A DNA stretch of 64,000 nt from contig NZ_JADBED010000001.1 in the NCBI RefSeq assembly GCF_014873955.1, positions 2,480,001 through 2,544,000 of the forward strand, read 5' to 3'. This DNA comes from Nesterenkonia lutea. Its GTDB lineage: Bacteria > Actinomycetota > Actinomycetes > Actinomycetales > Micrococcaceae. Under the pieces are notes generated by a model. That model was not told where the DNA came from. It saw only the letters and a program-made list of their open reading frames with translations, and searched no databases. Of the stretch, positions 33,590-41,253 are shown one piece after another. Position 1 is the first letter of the stretch, and each line of letters begins with the position of its first letter. A program made the translations under genes and the position numbers.

Positions 33590-33639
33590 TCCGACCGGCG
33601 ACGGATGAGACCTGCCGAGGACCAACTCGGCGCGGACCA

Positions 33640-34332
33640 GTGAGCACAGACGCCTCCCGCGCCCCGCGCCCGACCCCGCGGGCTGAGGTCCGAGCGCTCT
33701 CCAGCCTGCCGGCGAGCCCCTGGCGCAACGGCGGCGGGACGACCCGGCAGCTCGCTGTGGCAGCTGCCGACGCCGGCCCGGGGTTCAGCTGGCGACTGAG
33801 CCAGGCAGAGCTGATCGGCGATGCAGAATTCTCGCCATTTCCAGGGGTGGGGCGGGTCTTCACGCTGCTCTCCGCGGGTCCCGTCCGGCTGGCGGTGGAT
33901 GGGGAGAGCCGGACGGTTCCCCGAGGTGAGCCGCAGAGGTTCTCCGGGGAGACCGAGGTCTCGGTCAGCCTCAGAGCAGGCACACCGGAGAAGGCGCTGA
34001 ACCTGATGCTCGCCCGCGGGCTTGCGCGGGGAGACGTGCAGGTCATTCGCGGCTCTGGCCGGCTCGTCCTGCCCGCTGATCACCTTGTGGCAGTGGTGGT
34101 CATCGACGGAGCGCTGGTGCTGCGCGACGGCAGGACAGTGAACGCGCTGGAGGCGATCCTGCCCTCCCCGCGGGCGCACTCCGGGACCCCGTCCCACGGC
34201 GGCCCGGCCCCCGGCGGCGGGCTCCACGACGGTCTGATCCAGGAGCTCGACTCCGCACGGGCGGGCGGCGCCGGGTCGGTCACCGTGGCAGCAGTCCAGG
34301 TGTTCCCCGGTGGCGCGGAGGCTATCGGCTGA
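33640..34332 (+). CDS. hutD: HutD-family protein
   Basis: A 230-residue bicupin of the HutD family. It shows the signature SPWRNGGGTTRQLAV and FSWRLSQAELIGDAEFSPFPGVGRVFTLL region (residues about 26-72). HutD is thought to moderate histidine degradation, and is also found beside other nitrogen-catabolism genes. No hut enzymes are present, so it may bind a different amide or carboxylate. The GTG start at 33640 lacks a strong ribosome-binding site; it is 50 bp after mgsC. It overlaps the convergent amidohydrolase by 11 bp. Confidence 0.8.
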   Translation: MSTDASRAPRPTPRAEVRALSSLPASPWRNGGGTTRQLAVAAADAGPGFSWRLSQAELIGDAEFSPFPGVGRVFTLLSAGPVRLAVDGESRTVPRGEPQRFSGETEVSVSLRAGTPEKALNLMLARGLARGDVQVIRGSGRLVLPADHLVAVVVIDGALVLRDGRTVNALEAILPSPRAHSGTPSHGGPAPGGGLHDGLIQELDSARAGGAGSVTVAAVQVFPGGAEAIG

Positions 34333-35530
34333 GATCCTCCAGCACTGTGACCAGCGCCTGGACACCTTCCTCGATGTCTGCATCGCCAGCATGCTCCGCC
34401 GGGGCGTGGGAGACGCCTCCGGGGTTGCGCACGAACAGCATGGCCGAGGGCACATGGGCGGCGAGCACACCGGCGTCGTGTCCTGCTCCCGTGGGCAGCA
34501 GAGGCGCACCCGGGAGCAGCTCCTGCATCCGCTGTTGCAACGCCACATCGAAGGTGACCGTGGGTGAATAGGAGTTCTCGGCCAGAGTGAAGCGACACCC
34601 CTCCGCGGCGGCGATCTGATGGGCTCGCGTCTCGACGGCGCTCACCAGTCGGCGGACCACCGCGTCGTCAAGGTGGCGCACGTCCATCCACATGTCCACC
34701 GCGGAGGCGATCACATTGGTGCCCCCCGGCACGGGGATGAGGTTGCCGATGGTTGCCCGCGCCTCCGGGATCTTCTCGGCCTCCTCGCGGATGGCGAGGA
34801 TGATCTGCGCCGCGGCGACCACGGGATCGCGGCGGTCATCCATCGGGGTGGTCCCGGCATGATTGCCCTCCCCCTCCAGCCGCAGCTGCCAGCGACCGTG
34901 GCCCAGGATGCTGGTGGCCACTGCCACGGGCGCATCCAGGTGGACGAGCCCTTTGCCCTGCTCCACGTGGAGTTCGACGAAGGCGGCGATGGACCTCATC
35001 CGCTCCGGATCTGCGCCGATGCGTTCCGGGTCCAGGCCATGCCGAGCGGCGAGCTCGGCGAAGGTCACGCCTGCCGAGTCGGTCAGCGCCCGGGCCTTCT
35101 CCGGGGCCAGCTCTCCGACCATGAGCCGGGAGCCCAGGCAGGCCTGGTTATAGCGAGAGCCCTCCTCCTCCGGAAAGACGACGACGGCGAGGGCCCGCCT
35201 CAGCCGGTGGCCGCGCTGTTTGATCCGGTCCAGCGCATCCAGTCCGGAGACCACTCCGAGGGGGCCGTCATAGGCTCCTCCGCCGGGCACCGAGTCGAGA
35301 TGGCTGCCGGTGATCACGACTTCTTCGCGCTCTCCGTGCGGGGCGTCCAGCCAGGCCCAGAGGGCGCCGTTGCGGTCCACCTCCACGTCGAGGCCGCGCG
35401 CAGCGGCCGCTGCGGTGAACCAGGCGCGGAGTTCCAGCTCGGGTGCGGAGAAGACCGGACGGCTGTATCCGCCTCGCTGCGGGTCTCGGCCGATCTCGGC
35501 GATCTCTGCAAGCAGCTTGACTGCGGTCAT
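34322..35530 (-). CDS. M20 family amidohydrolase (hydantoinase/carbamoylase, allantoate amidohydrolase type)
   Basis: A 402-residue binuclear zinc hydrolase. Metal-ligand motifs are ITGSHLDSVPGGGAYDGPLG (His and Asp), FPEEEGSRYNQACLGS (Glu pair) and FVELHVEQG. The family hydrolyses N-carbamoyl amino acids or allantoate. It overlaps the upstream FAD oxidase (ATGA) and is therefore co-transcribed with it. The substrate may be an N-carbamoyl or N-acyl amino acid connected with the oxidase product. Confidence 0.85.
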   Translation of the reverse strand: MTAVKLLAEIAEIGRDPQRGGYSRPVFSAPELELRAWFTAAAAARGLDVEVDRNGALWAWLDAPHGEREEVVITGSHLDSVPGGGAYDGPLGVVSGLDALDRIKQRGHRLRRALAVVVFPEEEGSRYNQACLGSRLMVGELAPEKARALTDSAGVTFAELAARHGLDPERIGADPERMRSIAAFVELHVEQGKGLVHLDAPVAVATSILGHGRWQLRLEGEGNHAGTTPMDDRRDPVVAAAQIILAIREEAEKIPEARATIGNLIPVPGGTNVIASAVDMWMDVRHLDDAVVRRLVSAVETRAHQIAAAEGCRFTLAENSYSPTVTFDVALQQRMQELLPGAPLLPTGAGHDAGVLAAHVPSAMLFVRNPGGVSHAPAEHAGDADIEEGVQALVTVLEDLSR

Positions 35531-36696
35531 GGGGCTGGGTCCTCTCCGGGAGTACTCGTCCACGGTGTCAGGAAGCGCTCCGGCAGCAGGGCGCGGCCGG
35601 CGTCGTCGGTCTCTGCTGCTGCTGCGGCAGCGGCGAGCTCACCGATCAGCGGCGCGAACTTCGCCCCGTGTCCCGAACAGGGAGAGACCACGGTGATGTT
35701 CTCACAACGGTCGAAGACGAAGTCCTCCGTGGGGGTGTTGGTGAAGATGCAGGTGGTCTCGGCATAGGGCTCAGGCACCACCCCGGGAAGGTGGCGCTCG
35801 ACGTATTCCACCACGCGCTCTCGGTTGGCGGCGTCGACGACGCCGTCCTGGTCGGCGGCGGAGTGCAGGATTCTGCCGCCGTTGAACTCTGCGATCTTGT
35901 GGCCGCGGAAGTCGGCATCGCGCCCGCCGGGAAGTCCATAGGTCTGGATGGCGTCGGTCTTGTGCACCAGCACCGGCCACGCGAGTGTGGGATCGCGGTA
36001 GGGGAAGTGGTAGGCCTGCTCCTGCCGGACCTGAAACTCCGGAAGGGCCCTGCGAAAGCTCTCAGGCAGCTCCAGCGCGGCCAGCAGCGACGGCAGCCAC
36101 CCGCCCGCGGCGACGACCACACGTTCGGCGTCCACCTGCTGGCCGGAGACGCTGCTGATCCGGTAGCCCCGGGCGGACCGGGCGACCGAAGACACCTCCC
36201 AGGAGAGGTTCACCGTCGCTCCCGCCTCGGTGGCCAGACGGACCATCCCCTCCACCGTGCGTTCGGCGTCGATGACGCCGGCCTGGGGCTGCCAGAGCAC
36301 GTCGGAGTCGAAGGACAGCTGGGGCCAGCGCTGTTCGGCCTGGGCGGCGGTGAGGAGCTCGTTCTCGATCCCCTGCTTCTCCAGGATCTCGGAGAGCAGC
36401 GCGGGGCTGCGCCTGGCACCGAAGTCGACTCCCCCGGTGGGGGCGATCAGCTGTTCATCCAGCTGAGACTCCAGCTCGGACCAGAGCCCTGCGGAGCGTT
36501 TCACGAGTCCCACATAGTGCGGATCCGGGTAGGGGTACCGAAAGATGCGCGCGGAGCCGTGTGAGCTTCCGCGCGCCCCCGCGGGGGAGTCCTGCTGCTC
36601 GAGAAGAGTGACCTCGTGTCCGGCGGAGGCGAGCTTCCAGGCCACGGCGGATCCGGCGAGACCAGCGCCGATGACGGCATAGCGGGAGAAATCCAT
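35527..36696 (-). CDS. FAD-dependent oxidase of the monomeric sarcosine oxidase/N-methyltryptophan oxidase family
   Basis: A 389-residue DAO-fold enzyme. The N-terminal VIGAGLAGSAVAWKLA binds ADP-ribose. The family mark SSHGSARIFRYPYPD follows near residue 45. SPCSGHGAKFAP has Cys at about residue 340, equivalent to the cysteine that covalently binds FAD in MSOX. Members oxidise N-methyl amino acids, giving formaldehyde and H2O2. Its position 2 kb from the mgs genes makes N-methylglutamate or sarcosine a candidate substrate. The ATG is exactly 6 bp after TAGCGT (leaderless type). A LysR gene is divergent. Confidence 0.85.
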   Translation of the reverse strand: MDFSRYAVIGAGLAGSAVAWKLASAGHEVTLLEQQDSPAGARGSSHGSARIFRYPYPDPHYVGLVKRSAGLWSELESQLDEQLIAPTGGVDFGARRSPALLSEILEKQGIENELLTAAQAEQRWPQLSFDSDVLWQPQAGVIDAERTVEGMVRLATEAGATVNLSWEVSSVARSARGYRISSVSGQQVDAERVVVAAGGWLPSLLAALELPESFRRALPEFQVRQEQAYHFPYRDPTLAWPVLVHKTDAIQTYGLPGGRDADFRGHKIAEFNGGRILHSAADQDGVVDAANRERVVEYVERHLPGVVPEPYAETTCIFTNTPTEDFVFDRCENITVVSPCSGHGAKFAPLIGELAAAAAAAETDDAGRALLPERFLTPWTSTPGEDPAP

Positions 36697-36702
36697 GGTT
36701 CC

Positions 36703-36708
36703 ACGCTA
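36703..36708 (-). promoter_or_regulatory. -10 hexamer TAGCGT for the MSOX-family oxidase
   Basis: TAGCGT ends 6 bp before the ATG at 36696, with no Shine-Dalgarno sequence. Confidence 0.5.
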
Positions 36709-36791
36709 CGAACTCACTGTGCTGTGGTCCAATACCAATATCCGCACAACTAAGCTGTAAACCAGGATAATTAGAACTGTCAGGGCGCCCA

Positions 36792-36836
36792 GGACAGTCA
36801 GGGCAGTCAGCACAGTCAGGACAGTCAGGACAACCG
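36792..36836 (+). repeat. Tandem 9-bp repeat (about 5 units) in the LysR leader
   Basis: Units ggacagtca, gggcagtca, gcacagtca, ggacagtca and the partial ggacaaccg run head to tail and end 9 bp before the LysR ATG (36846). They lie between the divergent promoters. Copy-number change here would shift promoter or leader spacing by 9 bp steps. Confidence 0.85.
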
Positions 36837-36845
36837 GGGAGGACC

Positions 36846-37733
36846 ATGGAACTCAGACAGCTGCGATACTTCGTCGCCGTGGCGGAGGAGCTGCACTTCG
36901 GTCGGGCCGCGAGGCGCCTGCACCTCTCACAGTCTCCGCTGAGCGCGCAGATCCTGAAGCTCGAACAGGAGATCGGTCACCAGCTGTTCCACCGGACCAC
37001 ACGGCAGGTCACGCTGACCGGTCTGGGCAGAGAGTTTCACCGCCGGGTGATCGAGGTGCTCCAAGCGGCCGATGAGCTCAGCTCCGGCCTCGGCGGGGCT
37101 GCGGAGGGGACGGCCGGCCAGCTGCGCCTGGGGTTCGTCAGTTCCGCCAGCTATGCGCTGCTGCCGCGCGCCATCCGGCGCTTTCGGGAGGTCGCGCCTC
37201 AGGTCTCGCTGCAGCTGGAACCGCTGACCAGCAGTGAACAGGCCGAGGCGCTGCGCGAGGGGCAGTTGGACCTGGGAATCGTCAGAGGTGCTGACAGCGC
37301 CCCGGAGCTGCGGACGGAGGAGCTCCTCGCGGAGGAGATCATCGTCTGCCTGCCGGAGGATCATGATCTCGCGGGCCGAGCGGAGGTCTCTGCCCGGGAA
37401 CTCGTGGAGGGTCCGCTGATCTTCTTCCCGCCGCGGGAGATGCCGGGATATGCCGCGGAGATCCGGCCGATCTTCGAGGGGCTGCGCTTTCCTCCGGTCT
37501 ACGCCAGGATCATCCAGCAGGAGACGGCCCTGGGCTTTGTGGCGGCGGGGCTGGGATACACGCTGCTGCCGGCCTCGGTCACGGCCTTCGCGCCGCCCAC
37601 CATCTGCCTCGCGAGCCTCTCGGGCCGACCACGCACCAGGGTCTACGCGGCCTTCTCCGAGCACCAGGTCTCCCCCGCCGCAGAGCTGTTCCTGAGCGTC
37701 CTGCGTGAGGTGAGTGCTCAGCTGCGCAGCTGA
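36846..37733 (+). CDS. LysR-family transcriptional regulator
   Basis: A 295-residue LTTR of the CatR/BenM-like subgroup. The HTH reads ELHFGRAARRLHLSQSPLSA, and the effector domain follows. GGAGG lies 3 bp before the ATG. It is divergent from the MSOX-family oxidase/M20 operon, which it probably regulates. A 9-bp tandem repeat occupies its leader. Confidence 0.88.
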   Translation: MELRQLRYFVAVAEELHFGRAARRLHLSQSPLSAQILKLEQEIGHQLFHRTTRQVTLTGLGREFHRRVIEVLQAADELSSGLGGAAEGTAGQLRLGFVSSASYALLPRAIRRFREVAPQVSLQLEPLTSSEQAEALREGQLDLGIVRGADSAPELRTEELLAEEIIVCLPEDHDLAGRAEVSARELVEGPLIFFPPREMPGYAAEIRPIFEGLRFPPVYARIIQQETALGFVAAGLGYTLLPASVTAFAPPTICLASLSGRPRTRVYAAFSEHQVSPAAELFLSVLREVSAQLRS

Positions 37734-37810
37734 ACGGGATCTGAGCTGAGCGGGATCACCACTCGGCTCCCGCTCGACAGATACGCTGTCTCATGCCAGG
37801 AAACGTTCAG

Positions 37811-37816
37811 TAGTAT
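37811..37816 (+). promoter_or_regulatory. -10 hexamer TAGTAT for XRE-cupin gene
   Basis: TAGTAT ends 7 bp before the ATG at 37824. GAAACGTTC lies immediately upstream and may be an autoregulatory site. Confidence 0.45.
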
Positions 37817-37823
37817 GGGCTCC

Positions 37824-38603
37824 ATGAGTCCTGAGTCATCCCCCGAAGGGCAGCGCGCTCGGCACGGCGAGGACCCCGGGCCGGGCCCCAGGCCGGGCCC
37901 TCGGTCGGATCGTGGGACGGATCCTGCGCCGAAGACCGGACCAGATCCTGGACCGGCTCCCGAGTCGCTGCTGCGCAACCGCGCGGGCAGCGCGTGGGAC
38001 CGCGAACGTTCGGAGCCGCTGGCGGCAGACAACCTGGCGGAGGTGATCGGGTTCAACGTGCGGGCGCTGCGGACCCAGCATGGGTTCTCCGTGTCCGACA
38101 TGGCGACGAACATCGGCCTGTCCAAGGCGATGCTCTCCAAGATCGAGAACGCGCAGACCTCCTGCAGCCTCTCCACGCTGGCGCTCCTGGCGCAGGGGCT
38201 CGATGTGCCGGTGACCTCGCTGTTCCGTGGTGCTGACGCTGAGCGGGAAGCGGTGTACACCGAGGCCGGTGCCGGACCCATGATCACCCGCAACGGCACC
38301 AAGGCCGGGCACGCCTATGAGCTCCTGGGATCTCTGCGCGGTCAGCACAAGCGTTTGGAGTCCCTGCTGGTGACGCTGCGGCAGGACAGTGACGCCTATC
38401 CGCTGTTTCAACACCCCGGCACCGAGTTCATCTACATGCTCGAAGGGCAGATGCAGTACGGACACGGAATGTCCACCTACACCCTGCGCCCCGGCGACTC
38501 CCTGCAGTTCGACGGCGAGGCTCCCCACGGTCCGACGGCCCTGCTCACCCTGCCGATTCGATTCCTCTCAGTCATCGCCTTCCCGGACAACACCCCGCTC
38601 TGA
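37824..38603 (+). CDS. XRE-family regulator with C-terminal cupin domain
   Basis: A 259-residue regulator. Residues about 10-50 are a Pro/Gly/Asp/Arg-rich low-complexity stretch (for example GPGPRPGPRSDRGTDP). The HTH follows at about 75-130 (SVSDMATNIGLSKAMLSKIE), then a cupin_2 sensor (TEFIYMLEGQMQYGHG, LRPGDSLQFDGEAPHGP). Such proteins often control amine or polyamine catabolism (PuuR-like). It lies near the copper amine oxidase gene, a plausible target. The start at 37824 is favoured by TAGTAT 7 bp upstream. Its 3' end overlaps the convergent membrane protein gene by 36 bp. Confidence 0.82.
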   Translation: MSPESSPEGQRARHGEDPGPGPRPGPRSDRGTDPAPKTGPDPGPAPESLLRNRAGSAWDRERSEPLAADNLAEVIGFNVRALRTQHGFSVSDMATNIGLSKAMLSKIENAQTSCSLSTLALLAQGLDVPVTSLFRGADAEREAVYTEAGAGPMITRNGTKAGHAYELLGSLRGQHKRLESLLVTLRQDSDAYPLFQHPGTEFIYMLEGQMQYGHGMSTYTLRPGDSLQFDGEAPHGPTALLTLPIRFLSVIAFPDNTPL

Positions 38604-39068
38604 CCCGCGTCTGCTCATCCAGACGGCGCCGAGTACCTCTGCCACGGCGATCGCGGTGGCGGTGATCATGAGGCCGGGGTGGTCCAGGGGCAGGATCCCC
38701 GAGTACACAGTGGCAGCGCCGCCGTGATGCGCGGAGATGGAGACGCCGGCCGCGACCCCCACGGAGTGCGTCCCCGCGCTTGCCATCATCACCAGATGGA
38801 TGACCACCATCGACGCGTTCATCATTGCGGTCATGCCCAGCGTGCGGGGCGAGGGACCACGCCACAGCCGCCCGGCACAGAACAGACACCCGAAGGCGAG
38901 GGCGGCCATCATGATGCTCAGCCAGAACGAGCCATGGCCGAGCATCATGATGTGCAGCGCGGCAGAGATCCCTGCCAGCACGGCCAGCCCACGGCGGGCG
39001 CGAGATGAGGATCCGAGACCCTCCGCAGGGACGATCTCGAGCAGGAGGGGCTGTGCCCGCGCAGTCAT
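38568..39068 (-). CDS. Small polytopic membrane protein downstream of amine oxidase
   Basis: A 166-residue hydrophobic protein with four or five predicted membrane helices (first near residues 28-48, LAVLAGISAALHIMMLGHGS). It is rich in His and Met (HIMMLGH, SMVVIHLVMMA, SISAHHGG, DHPGLM), which could bind copper. It begins 12 bp after the stop of the copper amine oxidase, so the two are probably co-expressed. A role in copper supply to the oxidase is an inference from composition and context. I do not recognise the family. Confidence 0.65.
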   Translation of the reverse strand: MTARAQPLLLEIVPAEGLGSSSRARRGLAVLAGISAALHIMMLGHGSFWLSIMMAALAFGCLFCAGRLWRGPSPRTLGMTAMMNASMVVIHLVMMASAGTHSVGVAAGVSISAHHGGAATVYSGILPLDHPGLMITATAIAVAEVLGAVWMSRRGSERGVVREGDD

Positions 39069-39080
39069 CTCGGCACCTCT

Positions 39081-41045
39081 CTAATGACAGCTGGAGGGCT
39101 GTTCCGCCGGCAGGTCCAGCATCGGGTTGCCGTCGAAGAATCCGGAGGGCTTCAGGTGCAGCCCCACTGTGGCCACCGGCATCACCGGCCAGTCCTCCGG
39201 GCGCACCACGTGGTGTGCGCAGAGAATGGGCCAGAGCACGAGATCCTCGCCCGCGAGGGACCGGTCCTGCTGGACATATTCCGGCAATCCTCCGGAGCTG
39301 GGGTTCTGTGGAACGTATTCTCCGGCGGCGTAGCGTTCCCGTTCGGCGAACTGGGTGGCCCAGAGATGCTTGCGGGCGAAGGCTCCCCGAGCGTGCTGCT
39401 GCGAGCCCGGCTGGGCCATCGGGAGTGCGAGCGTGCCCCCGAGCTCCACCTTGTAGCCGATGTCTCCGCCGAGCCGGTTCTTCTTCTCGGCGTTGGTGAC
39501 CACCCATGAGCGTCCTCGCAGGGGATCCGCAGTGCGCTGGGCCGCCGACTCGGAGGCCAGCAGGGTCTTGGACTCATACCAGGCGTTGCCCCAGGGGTTG
39601 TCCTCCGGGGCCGCCACCTCGGACTGCAGCTCGTAGAGGTTGTTCCGGGGGCCGTCGACGTTCATGTCCAGGCGGACGGCGAAGAAATGCTGGTGGTTGG
39701 GGCCGTAGAGGCCCGGGGCGATGACCTTTCCGTACCTGGGGTCCTCCCCCTCCTCCAGGGCGCCGGTGGAGAGGACGCCGGTGAGCTTGGATTCGAACTC
39801 GATGGATCCGTCGAGGTAGAGGTACCAGTAGAAGCCGTAGTCGTAGTTGCCCACGGTGGTGAAGAAGGACACCACCAGGCGTCGATTGCGGCGGACCTCG
39901 CCGAGGCCGGTGCGGAAGTCGGTGTGCTTCCAGCCGATGCCGGAGTCTTCCTCGTGGATGCAGATGGCGTTGCTGATGCTGGTGGGCTCACCGTCCTGAT
40001 TGCTCAGCACGGCATCGAGGTAGGTGATCTCACCGAGGCAGTCACAGCCGAGCTCCAGCGAGTTGGCGAGTCCACCCAGCCCGTACTCGCCCTCGTCGAA
40101 GACGTTCTTGTTCCAGTGGGTGTCCGCGGGGTCCCCGTAGGGGACATACATCTCAGCCAGTGAAGCCCGGTAGAGCACCGGACGTTCGGTGCCGCGGTCG
40201 TTGTAGCTGATGCTGTGCAGCACCACTCCCTCGCGGGCGGTGAAGCCGACCTGCAGCTTCCAGTTGGCCCATTCGATGCCGTGTCCCTCCACGCGGAAGG
40301 AGGGGCCCTCGGGCTGGGTGATGTGGATCGGCTTCATCCGGTCGCGGACCTTCTCGAAGTGCGGGGAGTTCTCCGGATCCGTGATGCGATCGGCGGTGTA
40401 GTTGCCCTTCTTGCTCGGCAGCGGCACCACCCCGGTGTCCTTGACGTCGACGATCTGGTTGTTGTCCAGGTCCACGGTGATGATCAGGTTCTCCACCGGA
40501 CGGGCGTAGGCGTTGGCGTCATCCTCGCCCTGGATGAAGACGATCGGACGAGCAATTCGACGCTGGCTGGGGGCGTCGTCCTCCATGACGTAGCCTGCCG
40601 CCCATTTGTCCACCATGGCCCTGGAGAAGTCCTGGACGCCGCGCTTGCGCAGTGCCTCCTGGACCAGCGGATCCTGACGGATCATCTCCTCGCAGGCGAA
40701 GAACTCCTCCTCGGTCATCGGTGGCTGAGCATCCGGGATCTCGGTGTAGCTGGTCACCGCTTGGCTGCGGAGGTTGACCACGGCCTCCAGGGTCCGGTGC
40801 CGGGCATGGTCGCGAAGCAGGATGAATGCTTCACGGTCCCAGGGGGAGGACTCGGCGTCGAAGGCCCGGACTGTCGCCTTGGACGGCTCGCGGAGTTCGA
40901 TGAAGACGAACCGCTGCTCCGCGGTGAACTCGGGATGCTCCTTGAGGATGGCCGAGGCGCTGCTGATCTCCTCGGCCCTCAGCGGCTCCAGTGGATGTGA
41001 CGCCGTCGGCGTCTCGAGCTCGTGCGGTGCGGTCTGCTGCGTCAT
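39081..41045 (-). CDS. Copper-containing primary-amine oxidase (topaquinone enzyme)
   Basis: A 654-residue homodimeric quinoprotein. The topaquinone precursor Tyr is at about residue 401 in TVGNYDYGFYWYL, and copper ligands include the HQHFFAVRLDM pair. It shows the family substrate-channel region ALYRASLAEMYVPYGDP-like text. It oxidises primary amines to aldehydes with release of ammonia and H2O2; phenethylamine, tyramine, histamine and methylamine are typical substrates. AGGAG precedes the ATG at 41045 by 6 bp; a GTG at 41093 is rejected. No signal peptide is evident, so it is likely cytoplasmic. Confidence 0.93.
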   Translation of the reverse strand: MTQQTAPHELETPTASHPLEPLRAEEISSASAILKEHPEFTAEQRFVFIELREPSKATVRAFDAESSPWDREAFILLRDHARHRTLEAVVNLRSQAVTSYTEIPDAQPPMTEEEFFACEEMIRQDPLVQEALRKRGVQDFSRAMVDKWAAGYVMEDDAPSQRRIARPIVFIQGEDDANAYARPVENLIITVDLDNNQIVDVKDTGVVPLPSKKGNYTADRITDPENSPHFEKVRDRMKPIHITQPEGPSFRVEGHGIEWANWKLQVGFTAREGVVLHSISYNDRGTERPVLYRASLAEMYVPYGDPADTHWNKNVFDEGEYGLGGLANSLELGCDCLGEITYLDAVLSNQDGEPTSISNAICIHEEDSGIGWKHTDFRTGLGEVRRNRRLVVSFFTTVGNYDYGFYWYLYLDGSIEFESKLTGVLSTGALEEGEDPRYGKVIAPGLYGPNHQHFFAVRLDMNVDGPRNNLYELQSEVAAPEDNPWGNAWYESKTLLASESAAQRTADPLRGRSWVVTNAEKKNRLGGDIGYKVELGGTLALPMAQPGSQQHARGAFARKHLWATQFAERERYAAGEYVPQNPSSGGLPEYVQQDRSLAGEDLVLWPILCAHHVVRPEDWPVMPVATVGLHLKPSGFFDGNPMLDLPAEQPSSCH

Positions 41046-41253
41046 GGGATGCTCCTGCTCGGAGTGGATACGGTGTTTCTGCCTAGTTGTCACTGTTTAC
41101 TATCCGTGAATTTCCCGCGGGCCGGAAGGGCTTCGGTCAGCTTTTACCTCTCCGCTCCGCAGGTTTTACGTGGGGGTTACCTCGGCGCCTCTGTCCTGGA
41201 GAGTCCTTGGACTCATGAAGTGCCCGCGGCGAGGCGCCCGGCCAGGCCACAGA

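Noticed and set aside
32183-33625. Long leftward open frame (about 480 codons) antisense to the MgsC-like gene
   Set aside because: It is a shadow of a well-conserved glutamate synthase-type gene. It is low in hydrophobic structure and rich in Gly, His and Arg.
33640-35530. A histidine-utilisation operon based on hutD
   Set aside because: No HutH, HutU, HutI or HutG homologue is present, and the neighbours are amine and N-carbamoyl enzymes.
36781-36836. CRISPR array at the short tandem repeat
   Set aside because: Units are 9 bp and contiguous with no spacers, and no cas genes are present.
41046-41100. A fourth GlnR box upstream of the copper amine oxidase
   Set aside because: GTGAC and GAAAC are present on the coding strand, but they are 9 bp apart instead of 6. 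The register with 6-bp spacing has two mismatches.
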